DNA of 15,302 nt from Deinococcus frigens DSM 12807 (GTDB taxonomy: Bacteria > Deinococcota > Deinococci > Deinococcales > Deinococcaceae). The position numbers and the translations under genes were made by a program. The stretch spans positions 1-15,302 of the forward strand of contig NZ_JNIW01000069.1 in assembly GCF_000701425.1 (NCBI RefSeq). The letters are read 5' to 3'. This document shows positions 7,963-15,302 of the stretch, piece by piece. The notes below the pieces were generated by a model. The model made no database searches. It worked only from the letters and a program-made list of their open reading frames with translations, and was not told the origin of the DNA. Within the stretch, counting starts at the first letter, position 1. Each line of letters starts with the position of its first letter.

Positions 7963-8909
7963 CCGCGTCCTCCACGCCCGACTCCGTCCTCACGTTTGGG
8001 GAAGTGCTGTTGAAACTGCGGCTGCCGCAGGGCGACCGGCTGGAAAGCATGGCAGCGTTGCACGCCGAGTGCGCCGGGTCTGAGCTGAACGTGGCGGCCA
8101 CCCTGCGCGCCTTGGGCCGCGGGGCCGCGTGGATCAGTGCCCTGCCGTCCGGCCCGCTGGGTGACTGGGCGCGCGCGTACGTGAACCGACTGGGCGTGGA
8201 CGACCTGACCCTGACCCGTCCCGGACGCCTCGCGAGTTACCTGATCGAGGATCACCTTGCGCCCCGCCGCAGCCGTGCCGTGTACGACCGCGAACACACG
8301 GCGTTCCGCACCCTCCAGGAGACCGATTTTGACCCGGCCTGGCTCACGGGCCGCGCCGTGGTCCATACCTGCGGCATCAGCCTGGTGCTCGGCGATGGAC
8401 CACGCGCCCTGGCCCTCCATCTGCTGCGCGCCGCCCGGGACGCGGGCGTGCGCGTCAGCCTGGACGTGAACCACCGCCGCCTGCTGCTCGCAGATGACCG
8501 GGCCATCTCCATGTACGGCGAGGCGCTTGCTCTGGCGGACATCATCTTCACCGCCATGCGGGACGCCTCGCTCCTGGGCGGCGTGCCCGGCCTGCGCGCC
8601 CTGAATACGCAGGCCCTGATCGTCGTCACGCACGGCGCGCGGGGCAGCGAGGCGCACCTGCCCGGCGGTGAAGTCATCTGCCAGCCCGCCTTTGCGGCCA
8701 GCGGCCCTGGCCGCATCGGGCGGGGAGACGCCTTTGCGGGCGGCTTCTTGCACGCGTGGCTCGGGGGTGCTGCGCCCGCCGAAGCGCTGCGGTACGCCAC
8801 CGCCTGCGCCGCCCTGAAAACCACGCTGTCCGGCGACCACCTCCAGGCCACACCCGCCGACGTGCAATTCGTACTGGCCGGACACGACGATGCCGAACCT
8901 GTCCGGTGA
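7959..8909 (+). CDS. kdgK: PfkB-family 2-keto-3-deoxy-sugar-acid kinase
   Basis: A 316-residue ribokinase-fold enzyme that would phosphorylate 2-keto-3-deoxygluconate (and possibly the galacto epimer) to the 6-phosphate used by the aldolases. Seen: an N-terminal sugar-binding region (AGSELNVAATLRALG, 39-53), a YDREHTAF stretch typical of KDG kinases (109-116), LDVNHR near 168-173, and the C-terminal GRGDAFAGGF motif with catalytic Asp257. The usual Asp two residues before the first Gly is replaced (ASGPGRIGRGDAF), a mild variant. The ATG at 7959 overlaps the aldolase stop and has GGAGG eight bases upstream; a GTG at 7941 in frame is less likely. Two PfkB-type motifs and the neighbours make KDG kinase the best reading. 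Fructokinase is the main alternative. Confidence 0.9.
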   Translation: MTASSTPDSVLTFGEVLLKLRLPQGDRLESMAALHAECAGSELNVAATLRALGRGAAWISALPSGPLGDWARAYVNRLGVDDLTLTRPGRLASYLIEDHLAPRRSRAVYDREHTAFRTLQETDFDPAWLTGRAVVHTCGISLVLGDGPRALALHLLRAARDAGVRVSLDVNHRRLLLADDRAISMYGEALALADIIFTAMRDASLLGGVPGLRALNTQALIVVTHGARGSEAHLPGGEVICQPAFAASGPGRIGRGDAFAGGFLHAWLGGAAPAEALRYATACAALKTTLSGDHLQATPADVQFVLAGHDDAEPVR

Positions 8910-8923
8910 GCCTCACCCCATGC

Positions 8924-8961
8924 AAGGACGTGGCATGAAAGGACGTGGCCCATGCGAATGA
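8924..8961 (+). promoter_or_regulatory. Duplicated ribosome site and 8-codon leader ORF before uxuA
   Basis: AAGGACGTGGC occurs at 8924-8934 and again at 8939-8949, each followed by ATG (8935 and 8952). The first ATG opens MKGRGPCE and stops at 8959-8961, overlapping the start of uxuA in another frame. The second copy sets uxuA itself, with AGGA eight bases upstream. The arrangement could couple or tune uxuA translation, or be a chance duplication in the only gap of the distal operon. Confidence 0.4.
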
Positions 8962-9998
8962 CCATGCGCTGGTTTGGACCGGCAGATCCCGTCCCGCTGT
9001 GGAAGCTCCGGCAGGTGCCCAACCTGACCGGCATTGTGGGTGCCCTGCACGACGTCCCCACGGGTGAAGCCTGGACGCGCGCGGGCGTGGCCGGGCTTCG
9101 CCAGACCGTGGAGAGGCACGGCCTGGCCCTCAGCGTGATCGAGAGCGTCCCCGTCCACGAGGACATCAAGCTCGGCAACGCCCGGCGCGACGGGCGCATC
9201 GCCGCGTGGATCGCGAGCCTGGAGGCCGTCGCCGCCGAAGGGATCGGGGTCGTCTGCTACAACTTCATGCCGGTCTTCGACTGGACGCGCACGGATCTGG
9301 CGTCCGTCCGCGCCGACGGCAGCACCGCCCTGGTCTACCGCCACGCCGACGTGACGGGCGACGGGGGTGACGGCCCAACCGTCCTGCCCGGCTGGGCCGA
9401 GGCGTACACGCCCGCGGCGCTGACCGCCCTGCGCGCCGCATACACTGACCTCAGCGCCGACGGCCTGCGCGCGAACCTCGCGTATTTTCTGCGGGCGGTC
9501 GTGCCGGTGGCCGCGCGGCTGGGCGTGCACCTGGCCATCCACCCGGACGACCCGCCGTGGCCGGTACTCGGCCTGCCGCGTGTGGTCAGCACGGCAGACG
9601 ACTTGGACTTCGTGCTGCGCGCCGCACCGGACGCGCACAACGGCCTGACCTTCTGCACCGGCTCGCTGGGTGCGCGGGCCGACAATGATCTGCCTGCGCT
9701 GGCCCGCCGCTTTGCCCCGCACATTCACTTCGTTCATGCCCGCAACGTCTTGCGCCACGGCCAGCGCGATTTCGATGAGGCCGCGCATGTCAGTGACCAG
9801 GGCAGTATTGAACTGGCCCGAACGGTGATGATCCTGGCGCGCGTAGGCAGTGACGTCCCCATCCGTCCCGACCATGGGCGCATGATCTGGGGCGAAACCG
9901 GTCGCCCCGGTTACGGCTTGCACGACCGCGCCCTGGAGGCCATGTACTTGCAGGGATTGCTTGACGCCGTAACACTGGAAAAGGAGTCTCATGCCTGA
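8952..9998 (+). CDS. uxuA: D-mannonate dehydratase
   Basis: A 348-residue TIM-barrel, metal-dependent enzyme that converts D-mannonate to 2-keto-3-deoxy-D-gluconate. Expected metal-ligand positions are visible: His197 in IHPDDPP, Cys235 in TFCTGSLG, His262 in HFVHARN and Asp307 in IRPDHGR. The end has GYGLHDRALEAMYLQGLL, as in the shorter (Bacillus/Thermotoga-like) UxuA proteins; E. coli UxuA is longer. The ATG at 8952 was chosen for the AGGA eight bases upstream. It follows the PfkB gene after 42 bases, the only real gap in the distal operon, and its stop overlaps the next aldolase by eight bases. The product feeds the PfkB kinase and the Thr-type aldolase. Confidence 0.94.
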   Translation: MRMTMRWFGPADPVPLWKLRQVPNLTGIVGALHDVPTGEAWTRAGVAGLRQTVERHGLALSVIESVPVHEDIKLGNARRDGRIAAWIASLEAVAAEGIGVVCYNFMPVFDWTRTDLASVRADGSTALVYRHADVTGDGGDGPTVLPGWAEAYTPAALTALRAAYTDLSADGLRANLAYFLRAVVPVAARLGVHLAIHPDDPPWPVLGLPRVVSTADDLDFVLRAAPDAHNGLTFCTGSLGARADNDLPALARRFAPHIHFVHARNVLRHGQRDFDEAAHVSDQGSIELARTVMILARVGSDVPIRPDHGRMIWGETGRPGYGLHDRALEAMYLQGLLDAVTLEKESHA

Positions 9999-10622
9999 CC
10001 TGCACGCCCTGCTGCGCCGTCACCGCCTTCTGGCCATCCTCCGTGGGGTGCCGGCCTCACACGCGCCGCGACTGGTCGAGGTTCTCCGCGACGCAGGCAT
10101 CGAACTGTTCGAGGTGGCCCTCTCAGATGGGCATGGTCTGGAGGCCCTGAAAGCCGTGGGTGTGGCCCACCCCGACCTGAATCTGGGTGCGGGGACGGTG
10201 CTCACGCCGCTCCTCGCCGCGCAGGCCCAGGCGGCGGGCGCGAGCTTTCTGGTCACGCCGCATGTAGTGCCGGACGTGGCGCGTGCGGCCCACGAGCGCG
10301 GCCTGGGCCTGCTGATGGGCGCGCTGACCCCCGGCGAGATCGCGCAGGCCCTCGCGCTGGGCAGCGCCGCCGTAAAGGTCTTTCCGGCTGGAATGCTCGG
10401 ACCGGACTATTTCCGGCAATTGCGCGGCCCCTACCCGGACGCCCCGCTGCTCGCGGTGGGCGGTGTGGACGCCGGGAACCTCGGCGCGTACCTGCAAGCC
10501 GGCGCGCTCGGCGCTGGCGTCGGCGGCGCACTCACGCGCGCCAACTGGAATGCACCGGACTGGGCGTCACTCCACAGTGGTGCGGCTGCCCTGGTCGCCG
10601 CCGCCGGTCAGGGAGAAGGCAT

Positions 10623-10626
<4 letters not shown>
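9991..10626 (+). CDS. dgoA: 2-keto-3-deoxy-6-phosphogalactonate aldolase (Eda family, Val form)
   Basis: A 211-residue Eda-family class I aldolase. It keeps the entry motif AILRG (15-19), catalytic Glu41 in [14 protein letters not shown] at 66-71 and Schiff-base Lys129 in [12 protein letters not shown]. Its E-x-x-L segment lacks the T-x-R of KDPG aldolases and resembles DgoA. Val156 in LAVGGV stands at the position of E. coli DgoA Val154, against Thr in KDPG aldolase. With dgoD directly downstream (ATGA overlap at 10623-10626) it most likely cleaves KDPGal to pyruvate and glyceraldehyde 3-phosphate. AAGGAG five bases before the ATG fixes the start. It is clearly diverged from the other aldolase at 7345-7962, so it is not a recent duplicate. 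Confidence 0.9.
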
Positions 10627-11771
<1,145 letters not shown>

Positions 11772-11794
11772 GATGCACACCCGGTGGAGCAGCT

Positions 11795-11834
11795 TTTTAT
11801 CTTGAGTGAGTACCCTTTTATCTTGAGTGAGTAC
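11795..11834 (+). repeat. Tandem direct repeat, two copies of 19 bases with a 21-base period
   Basis: TTTTATCTTGAGTGAGTAC occurs at 11795-11813 and 11816-11834, identical and separated by CC. It begins 24 bases after the dgoD stop. The composition is more AT-rich than the flanks. It may be a regulator-binding pair, an end of a lost mobile element or the start of a small repeat array. I do not recognise the unit, and there is no third perfect copy in the window. Confidence 0.85.
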
Positions 11835-12059
11835 AAGGCGAAAATTGGGCGGCAAGGGGGTGCGCTGGCCCCCATCATCAAATTCCAGAATAGACAGGAA
11901 AGTACCGCAAGTTCATCCAGACCAAACAACGCCTGGTCCTTGCCTGTCCGTCCAGTCGGGTGAAAGTTGGAACTTTAACCGCAAGCCGTCTGACCCGCTC
12001 CCCACCAACAAACTGCGTTCCAGGAGCCACAAGAAGTGCGGCGCGCAAGACCGACTGCG

Positions 12060-12215
12060 ATGAGGGCACTTGTCAAAAGAGGTGTTCACTTTCGACCGAT
12101 CGACGTGAGTGAATTTTGCCCGGTATGTGGGACTGGCACAGTTCTGAAGGAGAGAACGGAGGCCTTAGGATTCTCCTTCTCGATAAGGCAATTTGGACAA
12201 ATGCTCCAGGCTTGA
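12060..12215 (+). pseudogene. Possible fragment of a YgiT/MqsA-type zinc-finger antitoxin
   Basis: A 51-codon frame, ATG 12060 to TGA 12213-12215 (an inner GTG at 12105 would give 36 residues). The useful part reads SEFCPVCGTGTVLKERTEALGF followed by SFSIRQFGQM. A CPVCG-x-G start followed by a T-E-x-x-x-F-S stretch resembles the N-terminal zinc finger of YgiT/MqsA-like antitoxins. The second CxxC of that fold and the HTH domain are absent after the stop, and no toxin gene (MqsR or DUF4258) is recognisable upstream. It is therefore either a broken remnant or a chance likeness. No good ribosome site is seen. Confidence 0.33.
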
Positions 12216-12380
12216 GCGCCAGCAGACGGGTGCCCACCGCAGCCACGCTGTCGCGGCGGGAGCCTGGCCCAGCACGGTCTCCGTCTGTCACCTGCGTTAT
12301 GCTCCGCAGCATATGATCTTTACCGGACCGGACCCCGGCCCTGCCCCCCGCACCACCGCCCAGCCCGCCGCCGGAAGCGC

Positions 12381-13703
12381 ATGAGCGTGGTGCTGACGCT
12401 GGCGGTCATTCTGATCATGGTGGGATTCAATGCCCTGTACGTGGCCGCCGAGTTCTCCACGGTGGGTTCACGCCGCTCGTGGGTGCAGGCCGCCGCCGAG
12501 GGGGGCAACCCCGCCGCCGCCGCCCTGCTCGACATTCTGAATGACCCCAGACGGCTGGATACTTACGTGGCCGCGTGTCAGATCGGCATTACCCTGAGCA
12601 GTCTGGTGGCCGGTTCGTTTGGGCAGGCCCGCCTGACCCCACTGCTAACGCCCGTCCTGGGGGCCGTTGGTGGGCCGGTGGCGGCCACCGTGACCGTGTT
12701 GATCTTCATCACCGTTTTGCAGGTGGTGCTGGGCGAGCTGCTGCCCAAGACGGTGGCGCTGCGCTATCCAGAACGGCTGGCGGTGGCCATGCTGCGCCCG
12801 CTGCAACTCAGCCTGCTGCTGTTCCGGCCCCTGATCGCGCTGTTCAACGCGCTGGCGCTGGGACTGATGCGCCTGCTGCGAATCCGCGAACCCGGCGAGG
12901 GCGCGCTGCTGTACACCAGCAAGGAACTGAGCATCGTCACCGAGGAAAGCGCTGACGGCAGCCAACTGGGGCAGCAGCAGCGCGACCTGATCCAGAACAT
13001 TTTCGCCCTGGAAGACCGTGATGCCGAGGAGCTGATGACGCCCCGGCGCAGCCTGGAGGCGCTTCCCCTGGCGGCCTCTGCCGACGAGGTCCTGGGCTGG
13101 CTGGCCCGCTCACCGCGCAGCCGCTATCCGGTCTTCGACGGCGAACTGGACCACGTGGTGGGCGTGCTTCATATCAAGGACTTCATCCGGGCACGGACGC
13201 AGGGCCGACCCCTGGACCTGGCCAGCCTGATGCGCCCGCTGCCCAGCGTGACGGCCAGCGCCCCCGCTGAGGACCTCCTGACACTGTTCAAGCACGGGCG
13301 CGCGCACGCGGCGCTGGTGGTGGACGAGTTCGGCGGCACGCTGGGATTCGTGGCCCTCGACGACCTGATTGAGGACGTGATGGATTCCGGCCCGGAGACG
13401 GGGGACGGGTGGATTCAGGTCAACCCCGACGGCTCATGGCACCTGAACGGCGAGGTCACCCTGAGTGATCTGCGCGGGGACCACGGCCTGGACCTGCACA
13501 GCGGGGAGGCCACCACCGTCGCGGGCCTGCTGCTCAACGCACATGGCACCGTTCCGCCCCCCGGCACCGTGATTCACATTCAGGGCCACGAACTCACCGC
13601 CGAGGCCACCGAGGGACTGAAGATCACCCGCGTCCACCTGCGCCGCCTGGACGAAGGGGAGCAGGCCGGGGCAGACCAGGTCAGTGGCCGCGCGGAGCAT
13701 TGA
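12381..13703 (+). CDS. CNNM/CBS/CorC-HlyC membrane protein (UPF0053, putative ion transporter)
   Basis: A 440-residue inner-membrane protein. Order of parts: a CNNM (DUF21) membrane domain at about 1-180 with VAAEFSTVGSRRS after the first helix and LGELLPKTVALRYPERLA in the middle; two CBS domains at about 215-270 and 282-336 (including YPVFDGELDHVVGVLHIKDFI and ALVVDEFGGTLGFVALDDLIEDV); and a CorC/HlyC C-terminal domain at about 340-425. Family members are linked to magnesium or cobalt efflux; the old name hemolysin C is misleading. The ATG at 12381 directly starts the first helix. Its ribosome site (GGAAG) is weak, and a 23-codon frame from 12314 ends overlapping it by four bases, so coupled translation is possible. 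It is unrelated to the sugar-acid operon. Confidence 0.93.
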   Translation: MSVVLTLAVILIMVGFNALYVAAEFSTVGSRRSWVQAAAEGGNPAAAALLDILNDPRRLDTYVAACQIGITLSSLVAGSFGQARLTPLLTPVLGAVGGPVAATVTVLIFITVLQVVLGELLPKTVALRYPERLAVAMLRPLQLSLLLFRPLIALFNALALGLMRLLRIREPGEGALLYTSKELSIVTEESADGSQLGQQQRDLIQNIFALEDRDAEELMTPRRSLEALPLAASADEVLGWLARSPRSRYPVFDGELDHVVGVLHIKDFIRARTQGRPLDLASLMRPLPSVTASAPAEDLLTLFKHGRAHAALVVDEFGGTLGFVALDDLIEDVMDSGPETGDGWIQVNPDGSWHLNGEVTLSDLRGDHGLDLHSGEATTVAGLLLNAHGTVPPPGTVIHIQGHELTAEATEGLKITRVHLRRLDEGEQAGADQVSGRAEH

Positions 13704-13971
13704 CGTCGTTGACCGGAAAAAGTGTTCCTTTGAGCGGCGCTGAAGGGTTTTAACCTGGCTCTCAAAATGCCCCGGTCACGCTTGACATGACAGCTTTTTC
13801 GGCGGACGCTCAGGTCTGGCGCCGTCAAACCGGTGCGCCGTGTGCTGGATGTGACGTCGCCAGGTCCTGCAAACCAGAGCGCCCGCCATCTAGAAGAATG
13901 GCGGGCGCGCGGCTGAGTCTCTTGATCTGGTGGGCTGTCCAGGACTTTGATTAGGATCTGCGCTTCTGCGC
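13704..13971. other. Gene-poor stretch after the CNNM gene, apart from the hairpin at 13879-13908
   Basis: No gene is visible. TGACCGG (13710-13716) can pair with CCGGTCA (13772-13778) around a long loop that itself holds GGTT-TT-AACC. A T-run (13793-13797) follows 15 bases later, so a weak terminator for the CNNM gene is possible. Frames crossing this stretch on the minus strand (13580-13996) do not look like protein. Confidence 0.5.
13879..13908 (-). terminator. Strong hairpin, probable terminator of the minus-strand remnant
   Basis: GCGCCCGCCAT (13879-13889) pairs perfectly over 11 bases with ATGGCGGGCGC (13898-13908) around an 8-base loop. On the minus strand it is followed by TCTGGTTTGC, only moderately T-rich. 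It lies 64 bases past the stop of the gene remnant ending at 13972, which fits a terminator for that former gene. It could also serve convergent transcription from the CNNM gene. Confidence 0.55.
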
Positions 13972-14310
13972 TCAGGGGATGACGCACTTGAGGCAACGGG
14001 GAGGCGGATCGACAGGATCAGGCGGTAGCGGCGGCGGTGAAGTGGACGCACCCGTATCGCTACAGATGATGCTCTGGCGGGTTTCGCCCAGGTTCTGTTC
14101 CCACTGCCCCAGGGTCTTGCCGAAAATACGCAGGCGTGCGCCGACTGCAATGCTCAGGCCGCCATCCAGTCAGTAATTGAATTTGTTGCTGGCGTAGCTG
14201 GCCGTGCCTTCCAAAAAGGTCTTGGGGTAGCCGTAAGCAAAGGCAACGCCGTAGAACTTGAAGCCGGCCTTGGCCCCGATCCAGCCCCGGATCTTCCCCC
14301 CTCGAATCAA
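13972..14310 (-). pseudogene. C-terminal remnant of an unidentified protein gene with an in-frame stop
   Basis: On the minus strand one frame reads KIRGWIGAKAGFKFYGVAFAYG and continues through LEGTASYASNKFNY to a TGA at 14170-14172. It goes on in the same frame with LDGGLSIAVGARLRIFGKTLG, QWEQNLGETRQSIICSDTGAS, a proline-rich PPPLPPDPVDPPP segment and CLKCVIP, ending at TGA 13972-13974. The composition (alternating hydrophobic and aromatic residues, likely beta strands) is protein-like on both sides of the stop. A further in-frame TGA is met shortly upstream of about 14310, and no start is visible. I do not recognise the family; a surface or beta-rich exported protein would fit. One base change (TGA from CGA or TGG) plus loss of the 5' end would explain it. 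Confidence 0.5.
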
Positions 14311-14624
14311 AAGGAAAAGAGGTCACCACGACGCCTTGACTCCCCTGACACAGCGCCGAATACAGCCGCCGTCAATCCATGCTCCGGGTTGGTGCTCCGC
14401 CATCGGGCGATCTGTCACTCAACATAAGATTTTCATAACGGCATCCACTTCCGAAGTCATGCCTCTCAAGCCTTCGCTTGGCAGAGTGGTATTTCACACA
14501 ATAAAATGTCAAAAAATACAACTACATCACATTTTGCAGCTAACAGCGTATGAAATTCATCTTTATATAGCTTCATCCAATAGCCCGTCATAAATCGGTC
14601 AACCCTGAAAGCGCACAGTGACAC
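14311..14624. other. AT-rich stretch upstream of the small membrane protein
   Basis: No gene is supported. Bases 14420-14600 are much richer in A and T than the rest of the window, including TTTATATAG near 14562-14570. The main recognisable signal is the sigma70-type promoter listed at 14478-14507. The frame 14258-14593 on the plus strand has no ribosome site and no protein-like pattern. Confidence 0.5.
14478..14507 (+). promoter_or_regulatory. Good sigma70-type promoter before the 70-residue ORF
   Basis: TTGGCA (14478-14483) and TAAAAT (14502-14507) each match consensus at five of six positions, with an 18-base spacer in AT-rich DNA. Transcription would start near 14514, about 110 bases before the ATG at 14625. 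It is the best promoter match in the window and supports an expressed transcript here, coding or not. Confidence 0.5.
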
Positions 14625-14837
14625 ATGACCCTGTTGATGCTCGCCCTCTTGCCTGCCGCCGTCGCGTTGTGCCTGGTGGTGGCACTGGCGATCTCGGTCC
14701 TGGTCAGGACTGTGCGGGGTGAGCGCTGGGAAGTGCCGTTCGAAGGGCCACTAGTCTCCACTGGTCATGCCAACCGTCAGCCGAATCCTCGAATGGGTGG
14801 CAAATACATTCCGCTGAAATGGGATGACGGAGCTTAG
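14625..14837 (+). CDS. Putative small single-pass membrane protein (hypothetical)
   Basis: A 70-residue frame from ATG. Residues 1-27 are almost entirely hydrophobic (LLMLALLPAAVALCLVVALA and on), followed by a basic RTVRGER turn and a polar tail ending near GGKYIPLKWDDGA. This is the layout of an N-in or N-out single-span protein with a soluble tail. The ribosome site is poor (GAAAG about ten bases upstream). A good promoter lies upstream and no overlapping better gene exists. No family is recognised. It could be a real small gene brought with the IS-flanked segment or a chance frame. Confidence 0.42.
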   Translation: MTLLMLALLPAAVALCLVVALAISVLVRTVRGERWEVPFEGPLVSTGHANRQPNPRMGGKYIPLKWDDGA

Positions 14838-14975
14838 CGACAGCAGGAGATCTTGTAAGGGGTGACCTGGCAAGGGTGACGTGCTCCCTACTCTCTTCCG
14901 GCGCATTGTCGTCTGCCCTGCATGTCATGAGCGACGGCTGATGTCGCCTTGCCTTCTGCAACGCTCCTTCTGAAA

Positions 14976-15302
14976 GGGGTGTGTTGCCTTAACTTGACCC
15001 GTGGCAGACTGAGGGCAGGGGTGATCTGAACTTCAGGCCACCCCTACCGCGGCTATTGACCACGTCTGGAACGCTTGTCTCTGATTGCTTCGTCTGATCG
15101 AGGTAGAAACGCTGGTTCGGGCGTGATGGTGGATGTTCTCGATTCGGGCGTGCAACCTCAGAAATTCTTGCGCTCGTTTTTTTCGTTTGAATCCCTGTTG
15201 TTGTCGTTCCTGACGCCGTGTAGATCGGTGCGATTGCTCAATGACATTGTTGCAGCGAGCCGTGGAAATCACTTGCTGATGGTCGACCCCATGCAGGCTG
15301 GG
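14976..15302 (-). mobile_element. IS6-family insertion sequence, right copy, 3' end (partial)
   Basis: The element starts at about 14976 with its terminal repeat (GGGGTGTGTTGCC...) and runs past the window end. It carries the transposase on the minus strand, with 57 bases between the stop and the terminus. Bases 14976-15078 are identical, as the reverse complement, to 1-103, so the two copies point their transposase 3' ends toward each other. The inner 8 bases next to this end (14968-14975, TTCTGAAA) do not match those next to the left copy (104-111, AGCGTGTA) in either orientation. Confidence 0.87.
15033..15302 (-). CDS. IS6-family DDE transposase, C-terminal 89 residues (partial)
   Basis: The frame is open from the window edge to the TGA at 15033-15035. 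It reads GVDHQQVISTARCNNVIEQSH, then RSTRRQERQQQGFKRKKRAQE and FLRLHARIENIHHHART. The order NN-x-IEQ-xHR-x-TR-x-RE, then GFKR, a short AQEFL helix and a final I-x-N-x-H is the C-terminal end of the IS6/IS240 DDE domain; the glutamate in IEQ is the third catalytic acidic residue. The first two catalytic aspartates and the N-terminal HTH lie outside the window. The GTG at 15272 is internal, not the real start. Confidence 0.85.
   Translation of the reverse strand, partial: PSLHGVDHQQVISTARCNNVIEQSHRSTRRQERQQQGFKRKKRAQEFLRLHARIENIHHHARTSVSTSIRRSNQRQAFQTWSIAAVGVA

Larger units (their letters stand above)
11772..12380. other. Scarred intergenic region after the operon
   Basis: No complete gene is convincing here. 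It holds a tandem 21-base repeat (11795-11834), a short frame with a CxxC motif (12060-12215), a hairpin with 8-bp arms (GAAGGAGA at 12146-12153, TCTCCTTC at 12172-12179, 18-base loop), and a perfect small palindrome TATGCT-CCGC-AGCATA at 12298-12313 that runs into a TATGAT hexamer at 12312-12317. A -35 match at the right distance is missing. AAAGTT-GG-AACTTT at 11963-11976 is a further short palindrome. Longer frames on both strands (11827-12063 plus, 11878-12069 minus) resemble nothing I know. The picture fits decayed or rearranged DNA between two unrelated transcription units. Confidence 0.6.

Noticed and set aside
11795..11834. CRISPR array
   Set aside because: Only two copies, separated by two bases, with no spacers.
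13580..13996. 138-codon minus-strand frame
   Set aside because: It overlaps the end of the CNNM gene and the hairpin region, and lacks any domain pattern.

Overview
The window is GC-rich bacterial DNA with tightly packed, overlapping genes. The likely host is a diderm bacterium of the Deinococcus type. This is inferred from base composition, from a binding protein with a cleavable (non-lipoprotein) signal peptide, and from overall style; no marker gene proves it.

Layout. Both ends carry the same insertion sequence in opposite orientation. Bases 1-103 are a perfect reverse complement of bases 14976-15078. The right copy encodes the C-terminal 89 residues of an IS6-family DDE transposase. From left to right between the two copies lie: a membrane GGDEF diguanylate cyclase (minus strand, 190-1257); a 625-base non-coding stretch with an AT-rich core; an RpiR/SIS regulator (1883-2752); a nine-gene sugar-acid operon (2797-11771); a 609-base scarred region with a tandem 21-base repeat and a possible antitoxin fragment; a CNNM/CBS/CorC membrane protein (12381-13703); and a decayed region with a gene remnant, a strong hairpin, a good sigma70-type promoter and a 70-residue putative membrane protein.

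The operon is the core of the window. An RpiR regulator leads a periplasmic binding protein and two permeases (no ATPase gene is present), an FGGY kinase, an Eda-type aldolase, a PfkB-type 2-keto-3-deoxy-sugar-acid kinase, a UxuA mannonate dehydratase, a second Eda-family aldolase and a DgoD galactonate dehydratase. Apart from the 42-base gap before uxuA, every junction from the second permease to dgoD is a 4- or 8-base overlap. D-mannonate (UxuA) and D-galactonate (DgoD) would be dehydrated to the epimeric 2-keto-3-deoxy acids, phosphorylated, and cleaved to pyruvate and glyceraldehyde 3-phosphate. The two aldolases differ at the residue known to separate KDPG from KDPGal specificity: Thr in the first and Val in the second. 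This suggests a stereochemically paired dual pathway in one transcript. Oxidoreductases that would make the aldonates and a 6-phosphogluconate dehydratase are absent, so the operon probably imports preformed aldonates or depends on genes elsewhere.

I see no CRISPR array, tRNA or rRNA. The most noteworthy points are the paired aldolases with two different kinases, the inverted IS bracket, and the degenerate material at 11772-12380 and 13972-14310.
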